Position numbers and translations under genes: made by a program. This document shows, piece by piece, positions 44,923-55,868 of a stretch of 64,000 bases of DNA; the stretch's first letter is position 1, and each line of letters starts with the position of its first letter. This DNA is from Gentiana macrophylla (lineage: Eukaryota > Streptophyta > Magnoliopsida > Gentianales > Gentianaceae), in contig CM047810.1 in the NCBI GenBank assembly GCA_026214975.1, positions 33,295,255 to 33,359,254 on the forward strand. Reading direction: 5' to 3'. The notes beneath the pieces are model-generated. The model was not told where the DNA came from and made no database searches. It saw only the letters and a program-made list of their open reading frames with translations.

Positions 44923-47579
44923 ATGTCTGACGAAGAGCATTCCGTGAGAGGCGACTCCGACTAAGAACAGGAGGCATATGACTATGCCCATGAGGAAGAG
45001 GACGACGACCCCTTTAGTCCCGAAATGTCCGTCGGGGTTGACCCGCTTGAAGAGATAGTCGGCAGAGAGGCCGCAGCTCGAGTGGGCGACGATCCTTTCA
45101 AGTTGGATTCTTTGTTCCCTGACCCCGTCCCGCGGCGTAAAAAGAGTCGCAGGGAAATGGCACGGGCCCAGGGGGCAAGCATTATCGAGACTGATGAAAG
45201 GGCGGCGTCTGATATCGAAGAACAACCCTCCAATCCTAGCCCCAGCGGCGCCGCTGATCATGGCGAGGCGTATATTGAGGATGCCGCTCTGCATGAGTTA
45301 ATGGGGTCGAGTGAGGACGAGAACGCCCCCCTGCCTCGCAAAATTGTCTGGGAGCTCCCTAAAAAACCAAAGAGGAAGGGGGATCCCAAAATCACCGTTG
45401 GGGAGGCCGCTACTACGGCAAAGAAACCAACACCCAACAATCCCGAGGCGTTGAGAGAGTTCGCTATCCTGGCGGAGTATGAGAAGGCGTTGGAGAAGAA
45501 GTGGGCGCAGCTTCGTGACAGCGGTGATGTAAACAGATTCATCCGGCGCCGATTTAAAATTGATACCAGTATATACAGGTTCTCTCTGTTGGATTACTCG
45601 AGGGAGGAGGATAAGCTTAAGCCCGAAGACCGTGAGGATTATGTCTGCGCTCGCCGTCCAGACGATACCATAATCCTACACTTTGATCATTTTTACGGGG
45701 CTCGGACCTCCATTCGATCCTTTCTTTGTGAAGATTTGCAGGCTTATAGGGGCTCGCCTTCCGACTTTGCTATCGGGGCCGTCATTGAGATCATGGCATG
45801 GCCTTTATTCGATGTGTGGGCGACGAATGAAGATAACCCACGCTCACTCTGTTAGGTCAATTTCATTTGTTCTGCGCACAGGCATACCGGGGCAAATATC
45901 ACTGAGGACCAAGACGCCTCGCCTATTATTTCTGCTGCCAAATAAGATTTACAGATGGCACGAGTGGATCCTTAAGGTAGAATCCAAGGTTGACTGGCCG
46001 TTTCCTAAGGCCGAAAAGCGCATGGGAAAGTCCACCATTTCGATTGACGAGCCTTTAATATCAGAGCGGCGTCTTGTCAAAGGACTTATGGCGCTCATTC
46101 AATCAGATGGAATCAAGGCTTCTCTGCGGAACGTTGCTTGGGTCGATTTTCTTGACCAGGCTCTTCCCCTGGCGCGTATGGCTGGCATTGTGGGCCCGGG
46201 TAAGGCGGAGCCATTGGTTGCCATAGTTCCTGAGGAGAGCGACCCTGATTGGGTAGGAGATTGCCACTTAGGAAAATGTTTTCCTTCTGAGTGTGCGGTT
46301 TGTGGAGGCTACCCGAGTGGAAGGCCAACTTGTAACCTTCCTTGTTCTCTGTTTGCTTATTTCATAAATTATCGTTTTCTTCCTTTAGGATCCGTTTTTA
46401 ACGAACCTCTTTTGCAGATATGGACGCCACCAAACGCAGGACTCAAAAGCAAAGGCTCGCTGACGAGCAGGCTAAGGCCCGCCAGGCGGCTTTGAAGCAA
46501 GCTCTGGGGAAGGTCCCCCGCACTGTGGACGCATCCATTGTTGATGAGACATTTGATCCTACCAGGCTTCGGGCGGCGCCACAACCTGCCGATTCAAGCC
46601 GGACCGTGGCCCAAAAGAGATCAAGTCGATGAACAGGCCAAGGAGTCCTGTGGTGAAGCGATCCAGCGAAAAAACCAAGATCGCTGGTGGTGCCGGAAAA
46701 GTGGTCCGATCGAGCGATAGGCGAGCATTGAAGCTATTGTTGAAGAGGCCCCTGAGGAGGTGGAGCCGGTGCCGACTGGGACGTTGCCCCGTGGTTACAA
46801 GGGGAAGAAGGCTGTGTGGCTGGATGCCAACTTTATCCAGGGCCTTGATATGGATAAGGCAAGCCAAATCAGGGAGGCTATTGCTGATGTCATCCCATTG
46901 GGTCGCTTAGGATTTGAGTCATCGCCCGGGGTTCAAATGGAGATCGGAAGGGGAATCACTGCTCGCGTCGTGGTTCAGGACGACGCCCCTGCCGGTGACG
47001 AGGTTGCCGAGCTGAAAGATCTGTCGGGCCAATTTGGAATTGCCGCTTCTATGGTTAGTATAATTCTCTTGCATTTCCATTCTTTCATACTTTGCGTATC
47101 TAGCGGGCTCTTGACTTGTTTCTCTTTTTCAGCTTGGGACTCGTATAAACAAGGCGATTGAGACCGCCGAGAAGCATAAGGCTGAACTGAAGAAAACGAC
47201 GGCGGCTCTTGGGGCCTCAGAGAAAGCCCGGATCACTTCTGAAAAGAGAAGCTCGGTGGCGTTGTCAGAGGTTGAGCGTATGAAAAAAGCCATGGCGGAG
47301 AGTGCTAAGCTGGATGTGGAGCTGCAGAAGAGAGTGTCGGTTCTGAAGGAAGAAGCTCGCATGTCCGCCGAGGAGATCGCAAGTCTAAAGAGAAGCTTTG
47401 CCGCCGCGGAGAAGGGGGCCGAGGAAGCGGGGCCGGGCCGTGGATGTGGATGCTACAAGCTCTACGATGAGTTTTTGCTTATCAAGAGGCGAGCTTTGAT
47501 CAAGGCTTTAACCATCTTGCCCGTTGTAGATCGGGGCTATCATGGGAGGGAGAGCATTACCTTTGAGGAAATGCTCTAG
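44923..47579 (+). pseudogene. antisense gene 2 of the gypsy element (transposase_28-like, coiled coil)
   Basis: ATG 44923 opens MSDEEHSVRGDSD, then TAA at 44962, and the same frame continues to 45855. It is acidic, with the basic patch RRKKSRREMARA, then KKWAQLRDSGDVNRFIRRRF. Around 45690-45860 similarity moves between two frames: PPFDPFFVKICRLIGA in one, SPSDFAIGAVIEIMAW in the other. Two frameshifts are likely. KIYRWHEWILKVESKVDWPF follows at about 45940. Later parts are GYKGKKAVWLDANFIQGLD, an intron candidate (GT 47054 to AG 47132) and a long coiled coil ending in DEFLLIKRRALIKAL. This matches the plant 'putative gypsy-type transposon' proteins. The function is unknown. Confidence 0.6.
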
Positions 47580-48660
47580 TGGATTGACTTGTCTCGTGAA
47601 CTCCCGAATCGCTGGTCCTTCACCCCGACATTCCTTATAAAGCGGACCACATTGTCGCTATCCGAATAACCGGTGCAAAGATGGCGACCTCCGTGTGGGA
47701 TCCTCCTCCAGGTGAATCCTCGTGAACTTTTCCGCTTTGAGAGCTCCTCCGCCGCGAATGACCAAGCCGCGCAGTATATTGATACACCTCCCGGCTCTAT
47801 TTAATTGTTTTTGGGCTGTTTCAAAACATTTTCTCATGGGTCTTGTAATAATTCGACTTTGTTTGTCCTTTGAACTATTTGGCGCCCTCATTTGATGATT
47901 GTAATAATTAACTTATCTTTTTACTTTCCGCACCGACATTGTGGCCACGCTTGGCTTATTGAATTTGGCTTGTGACCGTTTTGGCCCTTTTGACTTATCT
48001 ACTGTACTTGTTTCTTTGATTTATTTCTTGCAATTTTGTCTTGTATGTGTGCGGCCCCCTTTATTTTGGCAAGGTTCATTGAGCTTGCTAAAATAAACTA
48101 GACCGGGCGAGCTGAGCACTGATCGAAAATTGCTATTGCGGCTTCCTTATTTGGGACAAGGATGGCAGCGACCTAGTTGGCAGTCAGTGTCGTATGCGGG
48201 GCGTTAAAATTTCCCCATCCCCCTTTGTTTTGGGCGAGGCCCGAGGAGACTTGGGCGAAACAAATCGTCGTCGCAACCTTGTACAACTCTTGGTCGCTGC
48301 GGATTTTGTAGTGAATAATAGTCCAGATTTTGCAAGGCTTTACGCGGCCCCCTAGCTGGAGGCGAGCCGTATTTTGCTTGATACTTGGGAGCTAAGCTGA
48401 TTGGACTGAATTAACTTTTCTCGACTGCCGTGCTGCCGGGAATCCAGGGATTTGAATCGGTGTGACAGTTCACTGGCGGCGCATGTGTGTTCAAAGTGGC
48501 CTATAATCTCGGGCCTATAACTGCAGCGTAAACATAGGCTAGAATCTTTCCCTGATATCTGACAGCATTAAATGTGCCCTTTGAATTTTGAATTTTGGAT
48601 AAACCTCGTGAAGGTCGACCGTAGGATCAGGTTGATCGTGGCCGTCCCTTTATCTGACTT
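47580..48660. other. non-coding spacer between the two antisense genes
   Basis: No protein-like frame is seen. It holds the 3' end of antisense gene 2 and the upstream region of antisense gene 1, with repeated GGCCCCCT words (48052, 48349 and others). Confidence 0.5.
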
Positions 48661-48664
48661 TTGC

Positions 48665-48673
48665 TATAAAAAG
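48665..48673 (+). promoter_or_regulatory. TATA box of antisense gene 1
   Basis: TATAAAAAG lies 81 bp upstream of ATG 48746, followed by a CT-rich leader (CCTCACTTTCATTCTTG). It is placed like a plant core promoter, on the strand opposite to gag-pol. Confidence 0.6.
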
Positions 48674-48745
48674 GGGGAGGCAAGCCTAACCTCACTTTCA
48701 TTCTTGTTTTCTCATTCTTTTATATAAGTCTTGGTTGTTGGAGAT

Positions 48746-49546
48746 ATGTCTTTCCCGTTTGGAGAGGGTAGGGTGCGAGTTTTTAAAGCCCGTCCCATAC
48801 GTGACGTATCCCCCTTTTTCCTTACTGCCTCTCATGTTGCTAAAGATCATTTCTGGCGTTGTTTCGAGTGGGTTGAGCCTGCGAAGGAGAGGGGTTTAAA
48901 TCAGAGCAAGGTTGAGGGTGATGGCTCTCTGCTGCGGGTACGTTTCTCTGGGTGGGTAGATTTTGTTGCACCACCCTCAACAATACTTCCCAATCTTACA
49001 ATGGTGAGGGAGTTCTACTCCATCTTATCTGAAGTTGCATCTGAAGGGGTTGTTGGCTGTATTACCCTTCGTGGCGTCGCGGTTGTTTTTACTCCGGAAG
49101 CTATTAATGGTGCCTTGGGTATACCTGCTATCGATCCCTCATCCCTTTATGAGCTCGCTTGGAACCTTGCCGATGAGTCAAGTAAACAAGCTCGCTTACG
49201 ACGAGCCATCCGCGAGCTTTTTCCAGATTCTGAGCGGCCTCGTGCGCTGGGACCTACGTCCGATCTTTCTCGCCGCAATCGTGAGTGGAAAAAGTTTATC
49301 AACTCACACGCCCTTTTGTCTACAGATAGCGAGGCCGTTAGTGAGGCCGAAGCTTTGCTTTTGCACGCTATTCGCGATCATCAGGTTGACATTGATTGGG
49401 GGATCTTGATTCACCGCGAGGCGGCTAATTTTGCAATTTCTATGGATCGCAATCGTCGCTTCCCTTTTGCTTCATTGATAACTAAGCTATGCAGCTTGGT
49501 GAAGGTGCCGAAACACTCATTGGATCGTTATAGGTATACTCATTAG
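48746..49546 (+). CDS. antisense gene 1 of the gypsy element (plant transposon protein)
   Basis: An uninterrupted frame of 266 codons. The ATG at 48746 is preferred over an upstream TTG. Features of the 'putative plant transposon protein' domain are visible: FSGWVDFVAPP, LTMVREFYSILSE, TLRGVAVVFTPEAINGALGI, then a C-terminal half with VDIDWGILIHREAANFA and PFASLITKLC. The stop lies about 150 bp from the integrase stop of the opposite strand, so the genes converge. Members occur in Tat-type elements, and their role is not known to me. That this frame is intact while gag-pol is broken suggests recent activity or constraint. Confidence 0.7.
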   Translation: MSFPFGEGRVRVFKARPIRDVSPFFLTASHVAKDHFWRCFEWVEPAKERGLNQSKVEGDGSLLRVRFSGWVDFVAPPSTILPNLTMVREFYSILSEVASEGVVGCITLRGVAVVFTPEAINGALGIPAIDPSSLYELAWNLADESSKQARLRRAIRELFPDSERPRALGPTSDLSRRNREWKKFINSHALLSTDSEAVSEAEALLLHAIRDHQVDIDWGILIHREAANFAISMDRNRRFPFASLITKLCSLVKVPKHSLDRYRYTH

Positions 49547-49694
49547 GCAGTGTACCTATCTGGTGGTGGGCGGCCCCCTTGTTTTTGGCCCCCTTGTGGT
49601 TGGAAACAATTGTACTCTCTTTGTTTTGAATGAAGATTTTCTTTTATTGATTTCATTCTCCGCTTGTTTTGTTTGCATGTAGCAGACGCACGCT

Positions 49695-50783
49695 CTACAT
49701 GTAATATTTTTTCAGATTATCGGCATGCCAAGGTCGGTTGTATTCACGACCTTGGTTATCACTTAGCACGTAGGTACCTTTCTTGACTACTCGAGCGATC
49801 CTCACGGGGCCTTCCCAGTTTTCCGATAGTTTCCCTTTTTTGGCCTCGTGGCCCGTGGCTTGTCTTTTCCGTAAAACATAATCTCCGATAGCGAAGTGAT
49901 GACCGCGAATGTGCTTGTCGTGGTGACGTTTGGCAGCTTGTTTATAATTGAGCAAACGTCCATATGATTCAATCCGCCGCTCCTCCGCTAAATCGAGATC
50001 GAGCTTTCTTCTGAGCGGGTTATCCGTCTCGCTGAAATGTGCGACCCTCAAACTTGGTAGGGCCATTTCCATTGGGGCCATAGCTTCGGATCCGTAGGTA
50101 AAGGCAAATGGAGTTTCCCCTGTAGTTGTTTTCCGCGACGTTCTAAGTGCCCATAAAGCCGCGGGGAGGTGATCAGGCCATTTACCCGCTTTTTCACCCA
50201 AACTTTTTTTCAGCACGCTGAGTACTTGTTTGTTTGCGTTCTCAGCCTGACCATTTCCCTGCGGATAGCATACTGACGACTGCCAATGCTTGACGTTGTT
50301 CTCTCCGCAGAATGTGTCGAACTCCTCTCTGAATTGAGGTCCGTGGTCTAACACAATTACTCTGGGGACGCCGAATCTGGTCCATATTTGGTCGAGCAAA
50401 AAATAAGTTATATCCTTGGTACTGATTTTTACCAAGGCCTTGGCCTCGATCCACTTGGTGAAATAGTCCACGGCGACCACCACATATTCGCATCCAGAGC
50501 GGCCCTTTTTCAATGGCCCGATGAGGTCGATGGCCCACATGTCGAAGGGCCATGCGGCTATGACAATGCTTTGTTCAACTGATGGTAGCCTAGGAATATC
50601 CGCAAATTTTTGACATACGTCGCATGCCTTAGTATATTCTTTGGCGTCCTCCGCGAGTTTCGGCCAGTAATATCCTGCCAATAAGACCTCCTGAGCAAGG
50701 GTGCGGCTAGCGGGATGGCCGCCACATATCCCTTCATGCAGCTCTATGAGGATCCCATCGACTTCTTCAGTGCGCGATCTCAA
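49695..50783 (-). CDS. gypsy integrase
   Basis: An open frame of 362 codons. The zinc H2C2 domain is HEGICGGHPASRT with CDVCQKFADIP. The catalytic core follows: MWAIDLIGPL (D), VIVLDHGPQF (D; most relatives have DNG) and GQAENANKQ (E). The C-terminal part has IGDYVLRKRQA, NWEGPVRIARVV and WHADNLKKYY. It inserts the cDNA into the genome. In an intact element it is part of one polyprotein with RT. The frame is separated from the RNase H frame by only a stop at 50790. Confidence 0.85.
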   Translation of the reverse strand: MRSRTEEVDGILIELHEGICGGHPASRTLAQEVLLAGYYWPKLAEDAKEYTKACDVCQKFADIPRLPSVEQSIVIAAWPFDMWAIDLIGPLKKGRSGCEYVVVAVDYFTKWIEAKALVKISTKDITYFLLDQIWTRFGVPRVIVLDHGPQFREEFDTFCGENNVKHWQSSVCYPQGNGQAENANKQVLSVLKKSLGEKAGKWPDHLPAALWALRTSRKTTTGETPFAFTYGSEAMAPMEMALPSLRVAHFSETDNPLRRKLDLDLAEERRIESYGRLLNYKQAAKRHHDKHIRGHHFAIGDYVLRKRQATGHEAKKGKLSENWEGPVRIARVVKKGTYVLSDNQGREYNRPWHADNLKKYYM

Positions 50784-50791
50784 AGAATGGT

Positions 50792-51591
50792 TTAGAGAAT
50801 GATCGTCGGTATAAGATATTGTTTAAGATGGTGTATCTCGGCGGCTCTTCTGATCAGGGTTTTCGCCTCGTTTGGCTCCTCGGGGAGCTTTCCAGAGTCG
50901 ATGTATTCCCTCATGATATCAATCCAACATGGGTTGGTGTATTGCAAGTCCATTACCTCGACCCTGTCGATGGCGGGCCCTGACAGATATTCTACCATAA
51001 TCGATGGGTTTCTTATCTCGTCCTCGCTGGTTAGCTTGGATAAATAATCAGCCCTGTGATTGTCCTCTCGGGGGATGTTGGTAAACTTGCAGTACTTGAA
51101 GCTGCTTTCAAGCCTTTTGACGAGATTAATATATTTTTGCAAAATTTCGCAGATGGATGCCGAATGATCCATCACTTGATTGACAACCAACCGGGAGTCA
51201 CGTAAAACTGCACATTTTCGACCTTCATGGCTCTTGCGAGCTCCGGTCCGCGACGACGCGCCTCGTACTCTGCCTGGTTGTTTGATGCGGTGAAGTTAAA
51301 TCTCAGGGCTTTCTCAATTTCTTCTGAAGTTCCAGGCTCGAGTAAAATGATCCCCGCACCGCAACCTTTGAGGTTGGCGGCGCCATCGATGTAGAGTTGC
51401 CAACAGTGACTTGGCCGCTGAGGCTTGTCCGCTGTGGTATTGTCGGGGCTATGCCTTGCATTGGCTTGTTGCGGGGTATCCTCGTTGAAGCTTGTTTTGA
51501 CGATGAAATCGGGCAATGCTTGAGCTTTGACGGCCTTTCGAGGTTCGTATCGGATATCAAATTCGGTGAGCTCGATGGCCCAGCGTAGCAA
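50792..51591 (-). pseudogene. second (archaeal-type) RNase H of the gypsy element
   Basis: WQLYIDGAANLKGCGAGIIL, FTASNNQAEYEA and then, in the next frame, NIPREDNHRADYLSKL give the D, E and D residues of a complete RNase H fold. It comes in addition to the RNase H fused to RT. A frameshift at about 51180 splits it. LRWAIELTEFDIRYEPRKAV at its start is the usual linker from the first RNase H. Confidence 0.8.
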
Positions 51592-52951
51592 ACGACCTGA
51601 TAAGTCCGGTTTGTGGAGGAGGACCTGTAGCGGGCGTCGGCGACAAGACTATTATTGAATGCGACGAAAAGTAAGCCCTTAATTTCCGGGCGGCGATAAC
51701 AACGCAGTAGGCTAACTTTTCGATATTAAAATAACGACTTTCTACTGGGCTTAGAGCCTTAGAAACATAATAAATAGGCTTTTGCGAGGTGCCCTCTTCT
51801 TTGATAAGTGCTGCGGCGATGGCCCTATCTGAGGCAGCCAGATATAATAGCAAGACGTCGCCGACCACTGGACTGGTTAGCAGAGGCGGGCTTGAGAGGT
51901 AGGCCTTGAGTTCTTCGAAAGCCTGAGAGCATTCCTTTGTCCATAAAAATGTTTTATTTCCCTTTAGAATTTTAAAGAAGGGCAAGCTTTTCTCGGCGGA
52001 TTTTGATATAAACCTTCCCAGGGATATCACTCTCCCATTCAGCCTCTGTACCTCCTTAACGCTGGTTGGCTCGTTCATGTTTATTAGTGCTTCGATTTTC
52101 TCGGGGTTTGCTTCGATCCCCCTTTGACTTACCATGAAGCCCAAAAATTTCCCTGCTTGGACCCCAAAAGTGCATTTGGCGGGGTTTAACTTCATCGAGT
52201 GACTTTTTACGTTTGCAAAGGTTTCGCGAAGGTCCACCATATGATCCTGGCGACTTGATTTCACGACCATATCGTCGATGTAAGCCTCCATGTTTTTGCC
52301 TATTTGTGTGCTAAAAACTTTGTTCACCATCCTTTGATACGTTGAACCTGTGTTCTTTAGACCAAACGGCATCATTTCATAGTAATATAGCCCGCCGGCG
52401 GCCCTGAAGGCCGTCAGCTCCTTGTCTTCGTCAGCCATCTTCACTTGGTGATAGCCTAAATAAGCGTCTAGAAAACTCAGCGTTTCAAAACCTGCAATTC
52501 CATCGACCATTTTGTCAATTCGGGGCAGTGCGTAGGGATCTTTGGGGCAGGTTTTGTTCAGGTCGGTGAAGTCGACGCACATCTGCCACTTGCCATTATG
52601 TTTCTTCACCATTACCACGTTTGCCAACCAGGTAGGGTACTGCAGCTCCTTGATAATGCCGGCTGTTAAAAGCTTTTCGACCTCTTTCTTTATTGCGACC
52701 TCCTTTTCCGTAGAGAATTGGCGCGCTCTTTGTTGGATCGGCCTAAAATTGGGGTCGACACTCAGATGGTGCAAAGCGATCTCCGATTCCACACCTCTCA
52801 TATCTGTCACCTCCCAGGCGAAGGCGTCCAAGTTTGCTTTTAGAAGCTCGATCAAATTCTTCCTTTCCTTCTCGGTGGTCCGCGATCCTATCTTGACTTT
52901 TCGATCGTGGTGCTCGTTATTTATAACAACCTCGATCGCCGTCCTCGGCAA
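51557..52951 (-). CDS. gypsy reverse transcriptase with RNase H
   Basis: 464 codons are open. RT motifs: PTWLANVVMVKKHNGKWQMC, DFTDLNKTCPKDPYALPRID, FLDAYLGYHQVKM, MMPFGLKNTGSTYQRMVNKV and the catalytic YIDDMVV. Then come GFMVSQRGIEANPEKIEAL and the RNase H piece PIYYVSKALSPVESRYF and KLAYCVVIAARKLRAYF. The frame then shifts near 51640 (IVLSPTPATG) before the second RNase H. Confidence 0.85.
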   Translation of the reverse strand: MPRTAIEVVINNEHHDRKVKIGSRTTEKERKNLIELLKANLDAFAWEVTDMRGVESEIALHHLSVDPNFRPIQQRARQFSTEKEVAIKKEVEKLLTAGIIKELQYPTWLANVVMVKKHNGKWQMCVDFTDLNKTCPKDPYALPRIDKMVDGIAGFETLSFLDAYLGYHQVKMADEDKELTAFRAAGGLYYYEMMPFGLKNTGSTYQRMVNKVFSTQIGKNMEAYIDDMVVKSSRQDHMVDLRETFANVKSHSMKLNPAKCTFGVQAGKFLGFMVSQRGIEANPEKIEALINMNEPTSVKEVQRLNGRVISLGRFISKSAEKSLPFFKILKGNKTFLWTKECSQAFEELKAYLSSPPLLTSPVVGDVLLLYLAASDRAIAAALIKEEGTSQKPIYYVSKALSPVESRYFNIEKLAYCVVIAARKLRAYFSSHSIIVLSPTPATGPPPQTGLIRSFATLGHRAHRI

Positions 52952-53046
52952 TGAAGTCCGGCCTCGCCTCGGATCTCAGTAATGTTTCAACCTCTCACTG
53001 TTTCCCTGGAACTTCCTTGATTGTGGCGATCCGATTTGTGGTTATG

Positions 53047-53865
53047 TTAAAACCCTCTACTGGGTCGCTTGGAGTCGACCCTATTCTTGGTCATGTATTC
53101 GAGGAAAAACCCGGGTCGGCTGATGGCGACCCCAATTTCGTCCCCCACGTTGAATTTGACTCTTTGGTGAGGAACATAAGCCGCCATTTGAAATTTCCTC
53201 ATTGCTGGAATCCCCAAAATCATGTTGTAGTACGAGGGGAGATCAATAACTAGGAAAGTGACTACCTCTGTTTGGCAGGGCTCATAATCGCCAAGTGTGA
53301 TGTTAAGGTCGATGGTGCCTTTGACTCGTACCGTATCATTGGTAAAGCCCTCGAGCACCCCAAGGTAAGGTTTCAGCTTGGCCTCACTGAATCCGATCTG
53401 TTTTAAACAGTCGAAATAGATGACGTCCCGGCTAGCCCCAGTGTCGACCATTACTCTGTTGACGCCATGCTTGTCGTTCACCCCGACTTTGAGAATGAGG
53501 GGTATTTTCATGGGACCGTCGACCGTGGTGAGCTCACTTTTAGTGAACATGATTCCTTTCTCGTTTTCCCTCAGCACCACCTGTTTTTCAAAGCCGCGCG
53601 TATTGATTTGATGTATTTGGGATTTCAGCTGGTTGTTGCTGGGAATATTCCCATGGATAACTTGAACTTCCCGCTGATAGACGCGGGGTTGGCGACCCTG
53701 TCCAGAACCGGTATTCCCGTCTCGTTTATACTTAGTCGTTGGTCCCTCACGGATCAATCTCTCTATTTCTCGCCTCAATGTGAAGCATTCATATGTGACG
53801 TGGCCGTGATCTTTATGATAGTCACAGTATTTCGATTTATCGCGACTGTCGGGATCGCCCCTCAT
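53047..53865 (-). CDS. gypsy gag C-terminus and protease
   Basis: 272 codons. The zinc-binding gag end YCDYHKDHGHVTYECFTLRR has the CxxH...HxxxxC form of Tat-type elements. The aspartic protease site VMVDTGASRDVIYFDCL follows at about residue 150, then SYYNMILGIPAMRKFQMAAY, the flap/C-terminal part. It ends in QRVKF near the RT frame, about 95 bp upstream of 52951. Confidence 0.8.
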   Translation of the reverse strand: MRGDPDSRDKSKYCDYHKDHGHVTYECFTLRREIERLIREGPTTKYKRDGNTGSGQGRQPRVYQREVQVIHGNIPSNNQLKSQIHQINTRGFEKQVVLRENEKGIMFTKSELTTVDGPMKIPLILKVGVNDKHGVNRVMVDTGASRDVIYFDCLKQIGFSEAKLKPYLGVLEGFTNDTVRVKGTIDLNITLGDYEPCQTEVVTFLVIDLPSYYNMILGIPAMRKFQMAAYVPHQRVKFNVGDEIGVAISRPGFFLEYMTKNRVDSKRPSRGF

Positions 53866-55502
53866 GGGCTTGGGTTTGTCGAAGTGTTCGCGAATCTCGA
53901 ACAGTATCTGGGATGCTTTTGTGTTGAGCGGGGTGAAGTTATCCTCGCTGAACTTGTATGTTTTTTTTACCTCGCGATTGTGGCTAGCATCTCGCCCCTT
54001 CTCCCTCTAACGATCCTCCGTGCGATCCTCTCTATGTGGAGGTTGCTCTGTTTTGGGTTTGGTCTTCCCAGATGGCGCTTCGTTGACCCCCATCATCCGG
54101 GCCCTTTCCAGCATTTCCCTGAGACCCGCTTTGGGGGGCCGCAGGTTAAATTATGTCTTCATCGGACCCTTAGCGATCCCTGTGAGGAAACATGTTATAA
54201 CTGCGTCATCCGGAATATTTCTTGTCTGATCGTATATTCTGATGAACCGCTCGTAGTATTCTTTTCCAGACTCATGCCCTCCCATGCGAACCTCATACAA
54301 GTCCTCTATGGTTTTCTTAGGTCTGCTTGCCGATTCAAATTCTCTCGATTTAATTTCTTCGATACAGTCCTCCCAACTTTTAAGCGAGCCGTGGGAAGCC
54401 CGGCGTATCAGGACGCACTACGCCTGCATGCTACCGACTAATGTGATGCACCAGGCGGATTTATTTCGAGTTGCTAAAGTGATGCGGCCCTGGAAAGCGG
54501 TAAGCCAGTCGTTCGGACAAGAGTTACCATTGTAGTAATTATAGCTAGGGTAGCTAACCTTTTCATTACTGGTAGGCAACGTCTCTGTGATTCTTTTAGC
54601 GAGCACGTCGATTCCTGAGACCGGTGCGGCCCTCTCGACTGGCCTTGATTTTTTCAACTCCGCGAGCTCATTTCTCATTATTTCCATTTGTTCCGCCAAG
54701 GCAGAGTCGAACCTGGGTCGCGACAGTGTCTGCTTATCAGCCCGTTCCTGCCCGCGCTCTGATTCCTCATAGTTTTGTGATCCCTCCTGGCGAGCTCTTT
54801 TCTCCCTTATTATTACGCGAGCATCCTGCGCGCTCATATCTAGTCGGGGGGTATTCCTCCCCCTGGAAGGCTGAGACGACTTGGGGCCGAGGCCTTGTCC
54901 TTCTCACCCAACCTCTTGAAAGCTGATCCTTTTTCAAGGGTCTTTCCTCTCTGGTGGTCGCGATCTGGGGGTGTTGAGTTTTGCACGATTTCTTTCCTCA
55001 ATCCTTTGCGACCCGACGAATGCACACTCTCCTCTATCTCGATTTCTTGGATCTGACTCTGGCGACATTTGTTTATGGCCGCGGGAGCAGTTTCATTTCT
55101 AGGAGGATTCGGGGGTCGTATCGCCATTGGGGCCTGGCCCTTTGCTACCAGGCAAGAGTTAGTTAAGTACATAGTTTCCGCATACCTTGCATATTCTCTC
55201 ATTTCCGCAATCTCAGGGTCCTCCAGGGAGCCTGGTCTTGTCTCGGGGGTCGACTTTTGACTCTGTTGTGACCTTGCTCTCTCTTTGCGAGCCCCATCTA
55301 ACGCAGCATTGGCCTCCTTCGACTTGGCCTTTTGGTTAATGACATTCCGGGCGTCGCTAGGCGATAGGACCCCTCGTTGCGACCCTTCTCCTTCTGCAGG
55401 GAGATTGTCAAGTGTTTCTCCTACTCCCTCTCCACGAGCCTGATGTTGCATGCCCCCCTTTGCAGGGGTTTTGGGAGTCAGATGTCCTTTACTTCCTGTC
55501 AT
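53866..55502 (-). pseudogene. gypsy gag, N-terminal and core part
   Basis: Frame 55502-54840 (220 codons, MTGSKGHLTPKTP) is a charged linker, and frame 54837-54418 continues with ALAEQMEIMRNELAELKK (coiled coil) and SYPSYNYYNGNSCPNDWLTAF (start of the gag core). From 54418 to 53865 the core is present only in broken frames (FPHRD-like and ESGKEYYERF-type remnants). Gag builds the particle. Confidence 0.7.
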
Positions 55503-55848
55503 TGTTGTAGTGACTTTCTGGGGAAGAGTGGTGACGATTTGTGTGTAATAACCCCGGAAAAGTGTGATTTTTCAGAAGTGTTTCTTTTAGGTGAGGGTTT
55601 TTCTGGGTATATACTTTTGAGGTAGAAAAGATTGCCTTTTGATGGTTCCCTTCGTTGGGGGAGAGGAAGCAAATGCGGTTTTGAGGGTTTTTCTTTGTAA
55701 GATTACCTCTTTCTGGAACGCAACTTGGAAGAATGAATATAGCCGGACGTTTTCTGACTGGCGGAGGTGAAATTCCTTCGATCCGCCGCGTGTTATCACT
55801 CTTCTATGATCTTCACGACCTGAACTGTAAGCAAGTTGTGTGCGAGGG

Positions 55849-55866
55849 TTCCCGGTAACGGAGCCA
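55849..55866 (-). other. primer-binding site of gypsy element
   Basis: TGGCTCCGTTACCGGGAA on minus, two bases inside the 5' LTR end. It resembles the TGGCGCCGTTGCCGGGG site of many plant gypsy elements, with two changes. Confidence 0.7.
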
Positions 55867-55868
55867 AC

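Noticed and set aside
53467..54441. A 324-codon plus-strand frame
   Set aside because: It is the reverse of the gypsy gag/protease coding region and has no domain character of its own.
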